Assembly (NCBI RefSeq): GCF_003755185.1
Contig: NZ_RKIC01000011.1
Span: forward strand, 219,009-283,008
Source: Frigoribacterium sp. PhB24
Lineage (GTDB): Bacteria; Actinomycetota; Actinomycetes; Actinomycetales; Microbacteriaceae
DNA length: 64,000 bases
Direction: 5' to 3'
Shown here: one piece after another, positions 8,106-17,254 of the stretch
Numbering within the stretch: the stretch's first letter is position 1
Layout: each line of letters starts with the position of its first letter
The notes under the pieces: generated by a model
Told to the model about the DNA's origin: nothing
Seen by the model: only the letters and a program-made list of their open reading frames with translations
Databases searched by the model: none
Made by a program: the position numbers and the translations under genes

Positions 8106-9779
8106 TCAGCGCTCGTACTTGAGCACGTTCGTGCGGGTGAGGTGCCACTCGTCGGCGACGTGGAAACCCTTCGCGGCGAGGTCGGCGGTGACGCGGGGGC
8201 GCCAGTCCTGCTTGTCGCTCGTGATCAGCCAGACCACGTCGAGGTCGTCCGTGCGGTCGATGACGTCCTCGAGCGGGTACTGGACCTCCCACAGGCCGCC
8301 CGTCTCGGCCGCAGGGGTCTCGAGCGTGAAGTCCGACATGCCTTCGAACGCCGCGGGGTAGGTGTTCTCGATGATGCGCGACGTGGCCTTCGGATGCCGA
8401 CGTACGGGGCCGAAGACGACGCCCTCGTCCGTGCCGGCGGGTTCGAGCGCCCGTTGCTCGCGGACGAGGTCGGCCACCTGGTTCCACGCGGCGGAGTCCT
8501 TGGCCTCGGGCTGCCGCTGGCGCTCCCAGGTCGGGGCGGTGAGCACCACGGCGAGCAGCAGCACGAGCGCGATCACACGCCGCCAGGGGATGGCGGCGAC
8601 CGCGACGGCCATCATGATCGCGACGGCCGGGGTGCCGAAGGTGAGGTAGCGCGGCGAGTAGAGCGGCTCGGTCACGAGCGAGACGCCCACGAGACCGACG
8701 GTGGGGACGATCATCCACGGCAGGACGACCGCGACGAGGCCTCGGGCGCGGGGCACGAGACCGGCGACCACGACGACCAGGCTGGCGACGACCAGCATCC
8801 AGCCGAACACGGCGAAACGGTCGTTCTGGTAGAACCACTGCGTCGTCAGCACCTGGTTGATCGTGGCGAAGCTCAGTCGGTCGAGCCAGCCGACCTGGCC
8901 GCTCTGCTCGGACGTGAAGTACACGACGGGCAGGCTCGCGAGAGCGGCGACGGCGGCACCGGCGAACCAGCCGACGAACGAGCCGCGCGCACCGTGCGGT
9001 CCGCCGACGAGCGGGGCCGGGGCCGGGGCCGGGGCGTCACGCGCCCCCGCCACCGACCCGGCGGAGGCGCGGAGGCGTCGCTCGCGTCGCCACTGCACCA
9101 GCATGGTCACGCCGTGCCCCACCACGACGAAGGCGACGTACAGGAAGAACAGCACCGAGACGACGGCGAGCACGGCGTAGGCGACCCACCAGCGCACCGC
9201 CGAAGCGCGGGTCCGGGTCTCGCCCACCTGGGCGGTGCGGCGCGAGGCGGTGACGAGCACGAGGGTCAGGGCGACGGCGAACAGCGCCGAGAAGGCGTAC
9301 GAACGGCCCTCGCCGCCCATCCAGGTCACGCGGGGGATCAGGCAGAACAGCAGGCCGGCGACCACGGCCGTCCGGCGGTCGGCCAGGGTGCGCGCCAGCA
9401 CGACCGTGAGCGCGGCCGCGAGCCCCGTGACGATCGTGCTGGGCACCCGGAGCGAGATCGGCGAGTACGGGAAGACGTCGAACCACAGGTGCATGAACGC
9501 GTAGTAGGTCGCGTGCACGAGGTCGACGGTCTGGATCATCTGCCAGAGCTGACCCCAGCTGCGCGTGGCCGAGATCACCGTCGCGGCCTCGTCGTACCAG
9601 ACGGACGGCACCCAGAGGAAGGCGCCTGAGATGACGGCCGCCAGCACGCCGATCAGCAGGGCGTCCAGATGACGCCGGTGCCGGAGGCGCGCGAGGGTCG
9701 TGCCCCGCACGGCGTCGGACGTCGTGGGTACAGTGGGCGCGGTCGATCGACCGTCGGCCGGATGCAGGAGGTTCGTCAT
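8106..9779 (-). CDS. GT-C fold membrane glycosyltransferase (mannosyltransferase-like)
   Basis: A 557-residue polytopic protein with about ten to twelve membrane segments, the first near 40-60. The first extracytoplasmic loop starts WYDEAAT (61-67); paired acidic residues there are the metal/donor-binding signature of polyprenyl-phosphate-dependent GT-C enzymes. The C-terminal quarter is a soluble extracytoplasmic domain. It probably transfers mannose or a related sugar from a lipid carrier to a cell-envelope acceptor; donor and acceptor are inferred. Its ATG overlaps that of the divergent moeB gene on CATG (9777-9780). Confidence 0.72.
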   Translation of the reverse strand: MTNLLHPADGRSTAPTVPTTSDAVRGTTLARLRHRRHLDALLIGVLAAVISGAFLWVPSVWYDEAATVISATRSWGQLWQMIQTVDLVHATYYAFMHLWFDVFPYSPISLRVPSTIVTGLAAALTVVLARTLADRRTAVVAGLLFCLIPRVTWMGGEGRSYAFSALFAVALTLVLVTASRRTAQVGETRTRASAVRWWVAYAVLAVVSVLFFLYVAFVVVGHGVTMLVQWRRERRLRASAGSVAGARDAPAPAPAPLVGGPHGARGSFVGWFAGAAVAALASLPVVYFTSEQSGQVGWLDRLSFATINQVLTTQWFYQNDRFAVFGWMLVVASLVVVVAGLVPRARGLVAVVLPWMIVPTVGLVGVSLVTEPLYSPRYLTFGTPAVAIMMAVAVAAIPWRRVIALVLLLAVVLTAPTWERQRQPEAKDSAAWNQVADLVREQRALEPAGTDEGVVFGPVRRHPKATSRIIENTYPAAFEGMSDFTLETPAAETGGLWEVQYPLEDVIDRTDDLDVVWLITSDKQDWRPRVTADLAAKGFHVADEWHLTRTNVLKYER

Positions 9780-11061
9780 GTCGTCTCTTCCCCCTCTCGG
9801 CGGATCTCGGGCGCGACACGGTGGTGACGCGCCCGGGGCGGCCGTGCGCGACGGTGGCGCGCACGGTGCCGACGTGCGCGACGGTGGACACGGCGGCGAC
9901 CCCGCCGAGGGCGAACGCTACTCGCGGAGCGTCCGTCTGCCGGGGTTCGGTCTGGGCTCCCAGGGGCGCCTGGTGGCGTCGAGGGTGCTGGTGGTCGGGG
10001 CCGGCGGGCTGGGCGCGCCGGTGATCCAATATCTCGCAGCCTCGGGTGTGGGAACCCTGGGAATCGTCGACGACGACGCCGTCGATCTGTCGAACCTACA
10101 ACGCCAGGTACTGTTCCGCCCTGACCAGGTGGGCTTCCCCAAGGCTCGCGCCGCCGCCGACTGGGTGCGCGCCGCCAACCCCGACGTGACCGTCGTCGCC
10201 CACCCCGTCCGGCTGAGCGAGCGCACCGCCGACCTGCTGGACGACTACGACCTGGTGGTCGACGGCAGCGACTCCTTCGACACCTGCTATCTCGTGGCGG
10301 ACGCGGCGGCCGCGCGGGGCCTGCCGGTCGTCTGGGGCAGCGTCAACCGGTGGGACGGCCAGTTCAGCGTCTTCTGGGACGACGCCCCCGACGGCCGGGC
10401 GGTCGACTACCGTGACCTGCACCCCGCCCCGCCCGCGTCGGGCTGGGACGAGTCCTGTGCCGACGTCGGCGTCCTCGGACCGCTGTGCGGAACGGTGGGC
10501 GCGGGCATGGCCGGCGAGGTCGTGAAGCTGCTCACGGGGCTCGGGGAGCCCCTGCTCGGCCGGGTCGTGACCGTCGACGCCCTGGGCGGCACCTGGCGCG
10601 AGAGTCGGCTGGCGCGGGCCGCGCACCGGGTCGAGGCCCGGGCCACGGTGAACGCCGCGCGCCGCGCCTCCTCGTCCTCGGCTGCCGGTGCGTCGGCGGC
10701 CACCGCCGGGGGGCCGTCGCGCGGACGCGGCGTCGGCCCCGACGTCGACGCCGACGAGCTGTCGACCCTGCTGGAGGCGCGCGCGGCCGGTGACGCCACC
10801 TTCACCCTGCTCGACGTGCGAGAGGTCGACGAGCACGACTTCGCCCACATCACGGGTGACGTGCAGGCTCCCGGCTACGGCACGCGCACCCGTCAGCGGC
10901 CCGAGCTCGATCCGGGGCACCGGGTGGTCGTCTACTGCGCCCGGGGCCCGCGTGCCCGGGCCGCCGCCGACCTGCTGGCGGGCGACGGGTTCGACGTGTC
11001 GGTCCTGCACGGCGGCATGCTCGGGTGGCAGCTCGCCCAGGGGACGCCCACGCGACCTTAG
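9778..11061 (+). CDS. MoeB/ThiF-type adenylyltransferase fused to a rhodanese domain (MoeZ-like)
   Basis: A 427-residue two-domain protein. An E1-like adenylation domain holds the ATP loop VVGAGGLGAP, then SNLQRQVLF and GSVNRWDGQFSVF. The C-terminal rhodanese domain runs from about residue 320 and has an active-site-like VVYCARGP loop. The family adenylates MoaD or ThiS and rhodanese domains pass on sulfur. The paired CxxC zinc sites of E. coli MoeB are not visible, as in several actinobacterial relatives. AGGAGG (9766-9771) supports ATG 9778. The N-terminus has a repetitive VRDGG stretch. It converges on moaD-moaA, which fits MoaD activation. Confidence 0.88.
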   Translation: MSSLPPLGGSRARHGGDAPGAAVRDGGAHGADVRDGGHGGDPAEGERYSRSVRLPGFGLGSQGRLVASRVLVVGAGGLGAPVIQYLAASGVGTLGIVDDDAVDLSNLQRQVLFRPDQVGFPKARAAADWVRAANPDVTVVAHPVRLSERTADLLDDYDLVVDGSDSFDTCYLVADAAAARGLPVVWGSVNRWDGQFSVFWDDAPDGRAVDYRDLHPAPPASGWDESCADVGVLGPLCGTVGAGMAGEVVKLLTGLGEPLLGRVVTVDALGGTWRESRLARAAHRVEARATVNAARRASSSSAAGASAATAGGPSRGRGVGPDVDADELSTLLEARAAGDATFTLLDVREVDEHDFAHITGDVQAPGYGTRTRQRPELDPGHRVVVYCARGPRARAAADLLAGDGFDVSVLHGGMLGWQLAQGTPTRP

Positions 11062-11072
11062 GCGGGCAGGCC

Positions 11073-11390
11073 TCAGCCGCCGGCGAAGGGTGGCATGACG
11101 TCGATCACCGTGCCGTCGGGCACGAGCTGCTCGCGGTCACGTGTGGTGAGGCCGTCGACGAGGAACGAGCAGCGCAGCAGCACGTCGCGGAAGTCCGCGG
11201 CCGACACGCCTTCGACGGGGCGGACCTCGGTCAGGAGGCGCCCGATCGTGGGGCGTTCGCCGGCGGGGACGTCGACGCGCTGTTCGTCGCGGCCCACGGC
11301 GGTGCGGGCGGCTGCGAAGAAGCGCAGCGTCGCCGAGACAGGGGCCGACGCGCCCTCGTCGACGGTGGTGTCGGGGTGGGTCGTCGTCAT
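11073..11390 (-). CDS. moaD: MoaD/ThiS-family sulfur carrier protein (molybdopterin synthase small subunit)
   Basis: A 105-residue ubiquitin-like protein ending in PPFAGG, whose C-terminal Gly-Gly is adenylated and thiocarboxylated. The core LRFFAAARTAVGRDEQ is typical of MoaD. It starts one base after the moaA stop codon, so the pair is co-transcribed. Together with moaE (26354-26860) it would form molybdopterin synthase, which converts cPMP to molybdopterin. Confidence 0.88.
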   Translation of the reverse strand: MTTTHPDTTVDEGASAPVSATLRFFAAARTAVGRDEQRVDVPAGERPTIGRLLTEVRPVEGVSAADFRDVLLRCSFLVDGLTTRDREQLVPDGTVIDVMPPFAGG

Positions 11391-11391
11391 C

Positions 11392-12486
11392 TCAGCCTCC
11401 GATGGCGCTCATGGTGCGTTCGGGCTGCACGAAGTCGGGGTCGTCGATGCCGTGGCCCGAGGGTTTGGCCCACATGGCGCCGCGCCAGGCGTCGGCCAGT
11501 TCGAGGTCGCTCGCCCCGCTGCGCAGCAGATCGCGCAGGCCGGTCTCGCCGCCGCTGAACAGGCAACTGCGGATGCCGCCCTCGGCCGTCATGCGGGTCC
11601 GGCGGCAGTCGGCGCAGAACGGCTCGCTGACCGAGGCGATGATGCCGACCCGGCCGGTCAGGTCGGCGTCGTCACCCCGCCCGACGGCGTCGAACAGCTC
11701 GGCGGGCGCGCCGTCGCGGAGGACGTCGGCAGGGCTGAGGTCGAACCGGGTGGCGATCAACGAGTGGATGTCGCGTGACGTGACGAAGGAGGCGCGGTCC
11801 CAGCTGCGGTCGGCGTCCAACGGCATCTGTTCGATGAAGCGCAGCTCGTGGCCGCCGCGCAGCGCCCAGGCGAGCAGGTCGGGGGCCTCGTGGTCGTTGA
11901 CCCCGGGCAGGAGCACCGCGTTGATCTTGACCGGCGTGAGGCCGGCAGCGGCCGCGGCGTCGACGCCGGCGAGCACCTTGTCGAGGAACGGGCGACGCGA
12001 GACCTTCATGAAGGTCTCGGCGTGCAGCGAGTCGAGCGACACGTTGACCCGGTCGAGCCCGGCGTCGGCGAGGGCCTGGGCGCGGTGCGCCAGGCCGATG
12101 GCGTTCGTGGTCAGCGAGACCTCGGGCCGCGGCTCGATGGCGGCGACCCGTCGCACGATGTCGATCAGGTCCGCGCGCAGCAGGGGCTCGCCGCCGGTGA
12201 ACCGCACCTGGCGGATGCCGAGGTCCCGCACGCCGATGCCGACCAGCCGCACGATCTCGTCGGCGTCGAGCGCCTGCTCACGGGGGAGCGCCGGCAGGCC
12301 CTCGGCCGGCATGCAGTAGGTACAGCGCAGGTTGCACTTGTCGGTCAGCGAGACCCGCAGGTCGGTCGCGGTCCGACCGAAGCGGTCGAGCAGTCCCGGT
12401 GCCACGTCGTTCGTCGGCCGCGGGGGCAGCAGGGCGTCGGCGGAGGCCCGGCCGGGCATGGTGGGCAGTCCGAGCGAGACGGTCAT
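11392..12486 (-). CDS. moaA: GTP 3',8-cyclase MoaA (radical SAM)
   Basis: A 364-residue first enzyme of molybdenum cofactor synthesis. The radical-SAM cluster motif is C51-C55-C58 (TDKCNLRCTYCMP), followed by RFTGGEPLL. The C-terminal second-cluster segment contains FCADCRRTRM, and the protein ends in the conserved Gly-Gly. It is the first gene of a moaA-moaD operon. A TAACCT -10 box six bases before the ATG suggests leaderless expression, which leaves no room for a Moco riboswitch. Confidence 0.96.
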   Translation of the reverse strand: MTVSLGLPTMPGRASADALLPPRPTNDVAPGLLDRFGRTATDLRVSLTDKCNLRCTYCMPAEGLPALPREQALDADEIVRLVGIGVRDLGIRQVRFTGGEPLLRADLIDIVRRVAAIEPRPEVSLTTNAIGLAHRAQALADAGLDRVNVSLDSLHAETFMKVSRRPFLDKVLAGVDAAAAAGLTPVKINAVLLPGVNDHEAPDLLAWALRGGHELRFIEQMPLDADRSWDRASFVTSRDIHSLIATRFDLSPADVLRDGAPAELFDAVGRGDDADLTGRVGIIASVSEPFCADCRRTRMTAEGGIRSCLFSGGETGLRDLLRSGASDLELADAWRGAMWAKPSGHGIDDPDFVQPERTMSAIGG

Positions 12487-12492
12487 CCGTCG

Positions 12493-12498
12493 AGGTTA
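12493..12498 (-). promoter_or_regulatory. -10 box TAACCT of a probable leaderless moaA promoter
   Basis: On the minus strand TAACCT is followed by CGACGG and then the moaA ATG. Confidence 0.55.
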
Positions 12499-12620
12499 GG
12501 CCCGCGGGGCCGAACGCGCGGTGTCCGGCTTTCATGACCCGCGCCTCCGTTCGTTCTCCGGCGTGCGCCACGAGGCATCCCGAGACGGCCATCCGACGAG
12601 CGCCTCCGCGCCTTCGGAAC

Positions 12621-12626
12621 TAAGGT
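12621..12626 (+). promoter_or_regulatory. -10 box TAAGGT of a probable leaderless promoter
   Basis: TAAGGT ends seven bases before ATG 12634, which favours this start over the in-frame GTG at 12625 that overlaps the -10 box. Confidence 0.55.
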
Positions 12627-12633
12627 GGCTCTC

Positions 12634-13038
12634 ATGTCGCAGATACGGATCAAGGACGCCGCGGCGTTCCTCGGAGTGAGCGACGACACCGTCCGTCGCT
12701 GGATCGACCTCGGGCTGCTCGAGAGCGTCAAGGACGACGCCGGGCGCGGCGTGGTCGACGGACTCGCTCTCGCGACGCTGGCCCGCAAGAACGCCGTGCT
12801 GCCCGCCGATCCGTCCGAGGTGGGGCGCTCGGCCCGCAACCGCCTGGTGGGCGTCGTCACCGAGATCACCGCCGACCGGGTCATGGCTCAGGTCGAGCTG
12901 CAGTGCGGTCCGCACCGCATCGTCTCGCTGATGAGCAGCGAGGCCGTCCGCGAGCTGGGCCTCGAACCCGGATCGGTCGCCGTCGCCGTCGTGAAGGCCA
13001 CGACGGTCATCATCGAGACCCCCGGCGCGAGGGCCTGA
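12634..13038 (+). CDS. Helix-turn-helix plus molbindin (TOBE) molybdate-responsive protein
   Basis: A 134-residue protein. Residues 1-55 form a MerR/excisionase-type helix-turn-helix ([20 protein letters not shown]). Residues 70-131 form one TOBE/molbindin domain starting [13 protein letters not shown], which binds molybdate in the family. This is the usual small molybdopterin-binding or ModE-substitute protein placed before modABC in actinobacteria. It is likely to sense molybdate and control the transporter, but DNA targets are not visible. modA starts three bases after its stop. Confidence 0.85.
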   Translation: MSQIRIKDAAAFLGVSDDTVRRWIDLGLLESVKDDAGRGVVDGLALATLARKNAVLPADPSEVGRSARNRLVGVVTEITADRVMAQVELQCGPHRIVSLMSSEAVRELGLEPGSVAVAVVKATTVIIETPGARA

Positions 13039-13041
13039 CCC

Positions 13042-13857
13042 ATGACACGAACCCCGAAGACCGTCGCCGTCCTGGCCGGTGCGACGGTGCTCGCCGCGGC
13101 CCTCGCCCTGACCGGCTGCTCCGGCTCGGCCGGCGACACGCCCACGAGTGCGGCCCCGACCACGTCGACCGACGCCCTCGAGGGCTCGATCACGGTCTAC
13201 GCCGCCGCGTCGCTCACGACGACGTTCACCGAGCTGGCCGACGAGTTCGAGAAGGCCCACCCCGGCACGACGGTCGAGCTGACCTTCGCGGGCTCGTCCG
13301 ACCTCGTCACGCAGATCACCGAGGGCGCTCCCGCGGACGTCTTCGCCTCGGCCGACGAGAAGAACATGGCCAAGCTGACCGACGCCGGCCTCGTCGAACC
13401 GTCGGCCCCCGTGGACTTCGCGACCAACGTCCTCACCATCGCGGTGCCGCCGTCGAACCCGGCCGGCGTCACCGACTTCGCCGATCTCGCGAAGCCCGGC
13501 GTGAAGACCGTGACCTGCGCGGCCCAGGTGCCCTGCGGCGCCGCGACCGTCGCGGTCGAGCAGGCCACCGGGGTGACGATCTCGCCGGTCAGCGAAGAAT
13601 CGTCGGTGACGGACGTGCTCGGCAAGGTCACGTCGGGCGAAGCCGACGCCGGCCTGGTCTACGTGACCGACGTGGCGGCGGCGGGCGACGGCGTCGAGGG
13701 CATCGAGTTCCCCGAGGCGGACCAGGCCGTCAACACGTATCCGATCGCCCCCGTGGTCGACACGGCGAACCCCGAGGTCGCGCGGGCGTTCGTCGCCTTC
13801 GTCACCGGGGAGGTCGGGCGGGGCGTGTTCCGGGACGCAGGCTTCGGCACACCGTGA
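13042..13857 (+). CDS. modA: Molybdate ABC transporter substrate-binding lipoprotein
   Basis: A 271-residue periplasmic-binding-type protein. A lipoprotein signal with lipobox LTGC puts the lipidated cysteine at residue 26. The ModA core [17 protein letters not shown] begins near residue 50, with ASADEKNM and [11 protein letters not shown] following. It captures molybdate (or tungstate) outside the membrane for ModBC. The stop overlaps the modB start in GTGA. Confidence 0.94.
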   Translation: MTRTPKTVAVLAGATVLAAALALTGCSGSAGDTPTSAAPTTSTDALEGSITVYAAASLTTTFTELADEFEKAHPGTTVELTFAGSSDLVTQITEGAPADVFASADEKNMAKLTDAGLVEPSAPVDFATNVLTIAVPPSNPAGVTDFADLAKPGVKTVTCAAQVPCGAATVAVEQATGVTISPVSEESSVTDVLGKVTSGEADAGLVYVTDVAAAGDGVEGIEFPEADQAVNTYPIAPVVDTANPEVARAFVAFVTGEVGRGVFRDAGFGTP

Positions 13858-14654
13858 GGTCGGTCCCGGCCTGGGTCGCGGTCGTCGCGGCGCTCGGTGC
13901 CGCCTTCGTGCTGCTGCCCCTCGTCGCCATGGTCTCGAGGGTCGACTGGGCCGAGTTCGTGCCGCTGGTCACGTCCGGGTCGTCGGTCGCCGCGTTCTGG
14001 CTCAGCCTGCGCACCTCGGTCGTCGCGACCCTGATCTGCGTGGTGCTCGGCGTGCCCATGGCGGTGGTGCTCGCCCGGACCGAGTTCTGGGGCCAGAAGG
14101 TGCTGCGGTCGCTCGTGCTGCTGCCGCTCGTGTTGCCGCCCGTCGTCGGCGGCATCGCGTTGCTCTACACCTTCGGGCGGCGCGGACTGCTCGGTCAGGC
14201 CTTCGACGCGCTCGGCGTGACCATCGCCTTCTCGACCACGGCGGTCGTGCTGGCCCAGACGTTCGTCGCCCTGCCCTTCCTGGTGCTGAGCCTCGAGGGT
14301 GCCCTGCGCACGGTGGGCACGCGTTACGAGGCCGTCGCCGCGACCCTCGGCGCGCGGCCGACGACCGTGCTGCGGCGTGTCACCCTGCCGCTCGTGCTGC
14401 CCGCTCTCGTCTCGGGTGCCGTGCTGTCGTTCGCCCGGGCTCTCGGCGAGTTCGGCGCCACGCTGACCTTCGCGGGGTCGCTGCAGGGCGTCACGCGCAC
14501 CCTGCCGCTCGAGATCTACCTGCAGCGCGAGACCGACCCCGACGCCGCTGTGGCGCTGTCGCTCGTGCTCGTCGTCGTCGCGGTCGTCGTCGTCGCCCTC
14601 GCGCACCAGGCTGGCCGGTCGTCCGGTCTCGCCACGAGGAGGCGCGGGTCGTGA
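13854..14654 (+). CDS. modB: Molybdate ABC transporter permease
   Basis: A 266-residue permease with about six membrane segments and the cytoplasmic EAA loop ([21 protein letters not shown]). [14 protein letters not shown] is characteristic of ModB. GTG 13854 overlaps the modA stop (GTGA); the frame is open further upstream, but only through modA. The last codons contain a copy of the 11-mer AGGAGGCGCGG (14637-14647) that doubles as the ribosome-binding site for modC. Confidence 0.94.
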   Translation: MRSVPAWVAVVAALGAAFVLLPLVAMVSRVDWAEFVPLVTSGSSVAAFWLSLRTSVVATLICVVLGVPMAVVLARTEFWGQKVLRSLVLLPLVLPPVVGGIALLYTFGRRGLLGQAFDALGVTIAFSTTAVVLAQTFVALPFLVLSLEGALRTVGTRYEAVAATLGARPTTVLRRVTLPLVLPALVSGAVLSFARALGEFGATLTFAGSLQGVTRTLPLEIYLQRETDPDAAVALSLVLVVVAVVVVALAHQAGRSSGLATRRRGS

Positions 14655-15712
14655 CGCTCGAATTCGCCGCGGTCGTCGAGTCCCGCGGCTTCGACGTCGA
14701 GCTCACCGTCGCCGAGGGCGAGACGGTGGCCGTCCTCGGCCCCAACGGCGCGGGCAAGTCGACGCTGCTGGCGCTGATGGCGGGCCTGCTGCGGCCCGAC
14801 CACGGTACGGCCCGTCTGGGCGACCGGGTGCTGTTCGACGTCGACGGTCGCGGGCGCGGGTCCGCGCTCCGCCCGCACGAGCGTGGCGTCTCGCTGCTCG
14901 CCCAGGACGCCCTGCTCTTCCCTCACCTCACCGCCCTCGAGAACGTCGCGTTCGGCCCACGGAGCGCCGGGGTGTCGCGCCACGAGGCGACACGTCGCGC
15001 GGCCGACTGGCTCGCCCGGGTCGACGCGACGGGACTCGCCGACCGCCGGCCCGCGCAGCTCTCAGGCGGGCAGGCGCAGCGCGTCGCCGTCGCGCGCGCC
15101 CTGGCGACGGGACCCGACCTGCTGCTGCTCGACGAGCCGATGGCCGCGCTGGACGTGTCGGTCGCGCCCGCCCTGCGACGGACGCTGCGCGACGTCCTGG
15201 CGGGCCGCACCGCCGTCGTGGTCACGCACGACGTCCTCGACGCCTTCACCCTGGCCGACCGGGTGGTCGTGCTCGGGGGCGGCCGCGTCGTCGACTCCGG
15301 CCCCACGCGCGGCGTGCTCGAACGGCCGACCACGCCGTTCGCCGCCGGGCTCGCAGGTCTCGACCTGCTGACCGGCACGGCGACGGCCGACGGCGGTGTG
15401 CGGCTCGACGAGGGCACCGTGCTGGTCGCCCGCTCCGCCGACGGGCTCCCGTCGGGTGCGGCCGCGGCGGTGGCGGTCCGGCCGAGCGCCGTGCGCGTGA
15501 CGACCGGGGCTCCGTCGGGCGCGACGCCGTCCGAGAACGTCCTCGACCTCGTCGTCACCGATCTCGAACCCCGCGGCGACGTCGTCCGGGTCCGCGCCGG
15601 CGACCTGTCGGCCGACGTCCTGCCGGGCACGGTCGCCACGCTCGACCTCGTGCCGGGTACGGCGGTCCGGTTCTCGTTCGACGCCGGGGACGCCGTCGCC
15701 TACCTCGTCTGA
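14651..15712 (+). CDS. modC: Molybdate ABC transporter ATP-binding protein
   Basis: A 353-residue ATPase. Walker A is GPNGAGKST (30-38), the signature LSGGQAQR, and Walker [15 protein letters not shown]-terminal TOBE-like domain begins near residue 270. GTG 14651 overlaps the modB stop, four bases after the AGGAGG that serves as ribosome-binding site. The 3' end overlaps the convergent glycosyltransferase gene by 13 bp. Confidence 0.93.
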   Translation: MTLEFAAVVESRGFDVELTVAEGETVAVLGPNGAGKSTLLALMAGLLRPDHGTARLGDRVLFDVDGRGRGSALRPHERGVSLLAQDALLFPHLTALENVAFGPRSAGVSRHEATRRAADWLARVDATGLADRRPAQLSGGQAQRVAVARALATGPDLLLLDEPMAALDVSVAPALRRTLRDVLAGRTAVVVTHDVLDAFTLADRVVVLGGGRVVDSGPTRGVLERPTTPFAAGLAGLDLLTGTATADGGVRLDEGTVLVARSADGLPSGAAAAVAVRPSAVRVTTGAPSGATPSENVLDLVVTDLEPRGDVVRVRAGDLSADVLPGTVATLDLVPGTAVRFSFDAGDAVAYLV

Positions 15713-17169
15713 GCAGGCCTCGGGCCCGACCCGGAGCCGACCGGCCGGCGTCCGACGACCCGACGCACCCGCGCGACGTCGCCCGCGACCCCGTCGAGCA
15801 GCCGGTCGGCGAACCCGGGCCCGGCCCGCCGGAGGGTCACGAGCAGGATGACGAGCACGGCCGCGGCGAGCGACGAGCGCTGCAGTGCCATGCCCGGCTC
15901 GAGTTGGCGCACGAGCAACGCGAGCGGGACCGCCAACCACTCGACCCGCCCGGTCAGCGCGATGAACGGGACGAGCAGCAGGGCGTACCAGGGGTAGCGC
16001 GGACTGACCGTGACGAGCGTCACGCCGATCATCACGAGCTGCCCGAGCCACGGGTCGTGCGCCGGTGTCTTCACCCACACGAGCACGGCCGTGGCGCCGA
16101 CGATCAGCACGGCGACCGGGGTCGTCCACGCATCGGGCATGAAGGCCGACAGGAACACGAACCGCGAGCCGTCCTCGTAGCCCTCTTCGGTCAGGTAGCC
16201 CGGCAGGTACCCGAGCACGCCCCACCCGGTCATCGCGACGTAGGGCACGTAGAGCACGGCGAAGGTGACGACGGAGGCGCTGATCACCTTCCAGGGCTGC
16301 CCGCGCAGCAGGGCGGGTGCCGCGATCACCGGGATGAGCTTGGTCGCGATCGCGGCCCCGAGCGCGATGCCGCCGCGGAAGCGCCGACCGGTGGCGACGA
16401 GCAACGACGCGGCGACCACGAGCACGGCGCCGAGCAGGTCGACGTGGGAGTTGGTGATGCCCTCGCCGACCACGAGCGGGCACCAACCCCACAGCGCCGC
16501 CCAGCGGGGGTCGAGACCCCGGCGACGCAGGGTGGCCAGCAGGGCGAGGGTCGTCCCCAGCACGAGGACGAAGCCCATGGCCTGGAGCGGGAAGAACCCG
16601 GCGTCGGGGCCGACCACGGCCGACACCGCCCAGAAGTACAGCTCGGCCGTCGGCGGGTAGATCGTCGGGACGTCGGGCCGGTTGATCAGCGTGCAGACGA
16701 CGTCGCCGGTCTGGCTGTCGTAGGCGCGGTGCACCTGTCGGTCGGGCTCGCCGCAGCGTTCGCCGATCGTGCCGTCGTCGCGGGTGAACGGCGTCGACTC
16801 GGGGAAGATCCACGCGGGTCGCAGGTCGCGCAGCTCGCCCGCGTCGGGCGTGTACTCGTACGGCGAGACGCCGGCGGTCTGCACGATGCCGTCCCAGGCG
16901 TAGCGGGCCGGGTCGGTGCTCGTGTTGGGCACGCCGGTCAGGCCCGCGCCGCCGACCAGTGCCGTGCCCGCGATCACGAGGGCCGTGACGTGTCGCACGG
17001 GCACCCGACGCAGCAGCACGACCGCCAGGGCGAAGAGCGCCCAGCAGACGGCGGTCCAGACGACGAAGTCGGTGCGCAGCTCTTTCATCAGGAACCCGAC
17101 GTTCACGACACCCCAGGCGATCGCCCCGGCCAATCCGAGGACGGCAACGGCCGCGAACACAGTACGCAC
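15700..17169 (-). CDS. GT87-like polytopic glycosyltransferase
   Basis: A 489-residue membrane protein with about eleven hydrophobic segments. The first extracytoplasmic loop contains DGIVQTAGVSPYEYTPD and a later segment NRPDVPTIYPPTAELYF; this arrangement resembles the GT87 polyprenyl-phosphate mannosyltransferases of actinobacteria. KLIPVIAAPALL also fits that family. GTG 17169 (VRTVFAAVAVLGL) is chosen because the first membrane segment begins there. The envelope polymer it builds is unknown. Confidence 0.65.
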   Translation of the reverse strand: MRTVFAAVAVLGLAGAIAWGVVNVGFLMKELRTDFVVWTAVCWALFALAVVLLRRVPVRHVTALVIAGTALVGGAGLTGVPNTSTDPARYAWDGIVQTAGVSPYEYTPDAGELRDLRPAWIFPESTPFTRDDGTIGERCGEPDRQVHRAYDSQTGDVVCTLINRPDVPTIYPPTAELYFWAVSAVVGPDAGFFPLQAMGFVLVLGTTLALLATLRRRGLDPRWAALWGWCPLVVGEGITNSHVDLLGAVLVVAASLLVATGRRFRGGIALGAAIATKLIPVIAAPALLRGQPWKVISASVVTFAVLYVPYVAMTGWGVLGYLPGYLTEEGYEDGSRFVFLSAFMPDAWTTPVAVLIVGATAVLVWVKTPAHDPWLGQLVMIGVTLVTVSPRYPWYALLLVPFIALTGRVEWLAVPLALLVRQLEPGMALQRSSLAAAVLVILLVTLRRAGPGFADRLLDGVAGDVARVRRVVGRRPVGSGSGPRPAQTR

Positions 17170-17254
17170 GCCCCCAGTCTGGCCGAATCGGCCCTGGGAG
17201 TCCGTCCGAGTCGTGCGCATCGGAGATGATGAGCCACATGAGACGACCGACACC

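Noticed and set aside
12487..12633. Moco riboswitch before moaA
   Set aside because: The -10 box lies six bases before the moaA ATG, so there is no leader in which such an RNA could fold.
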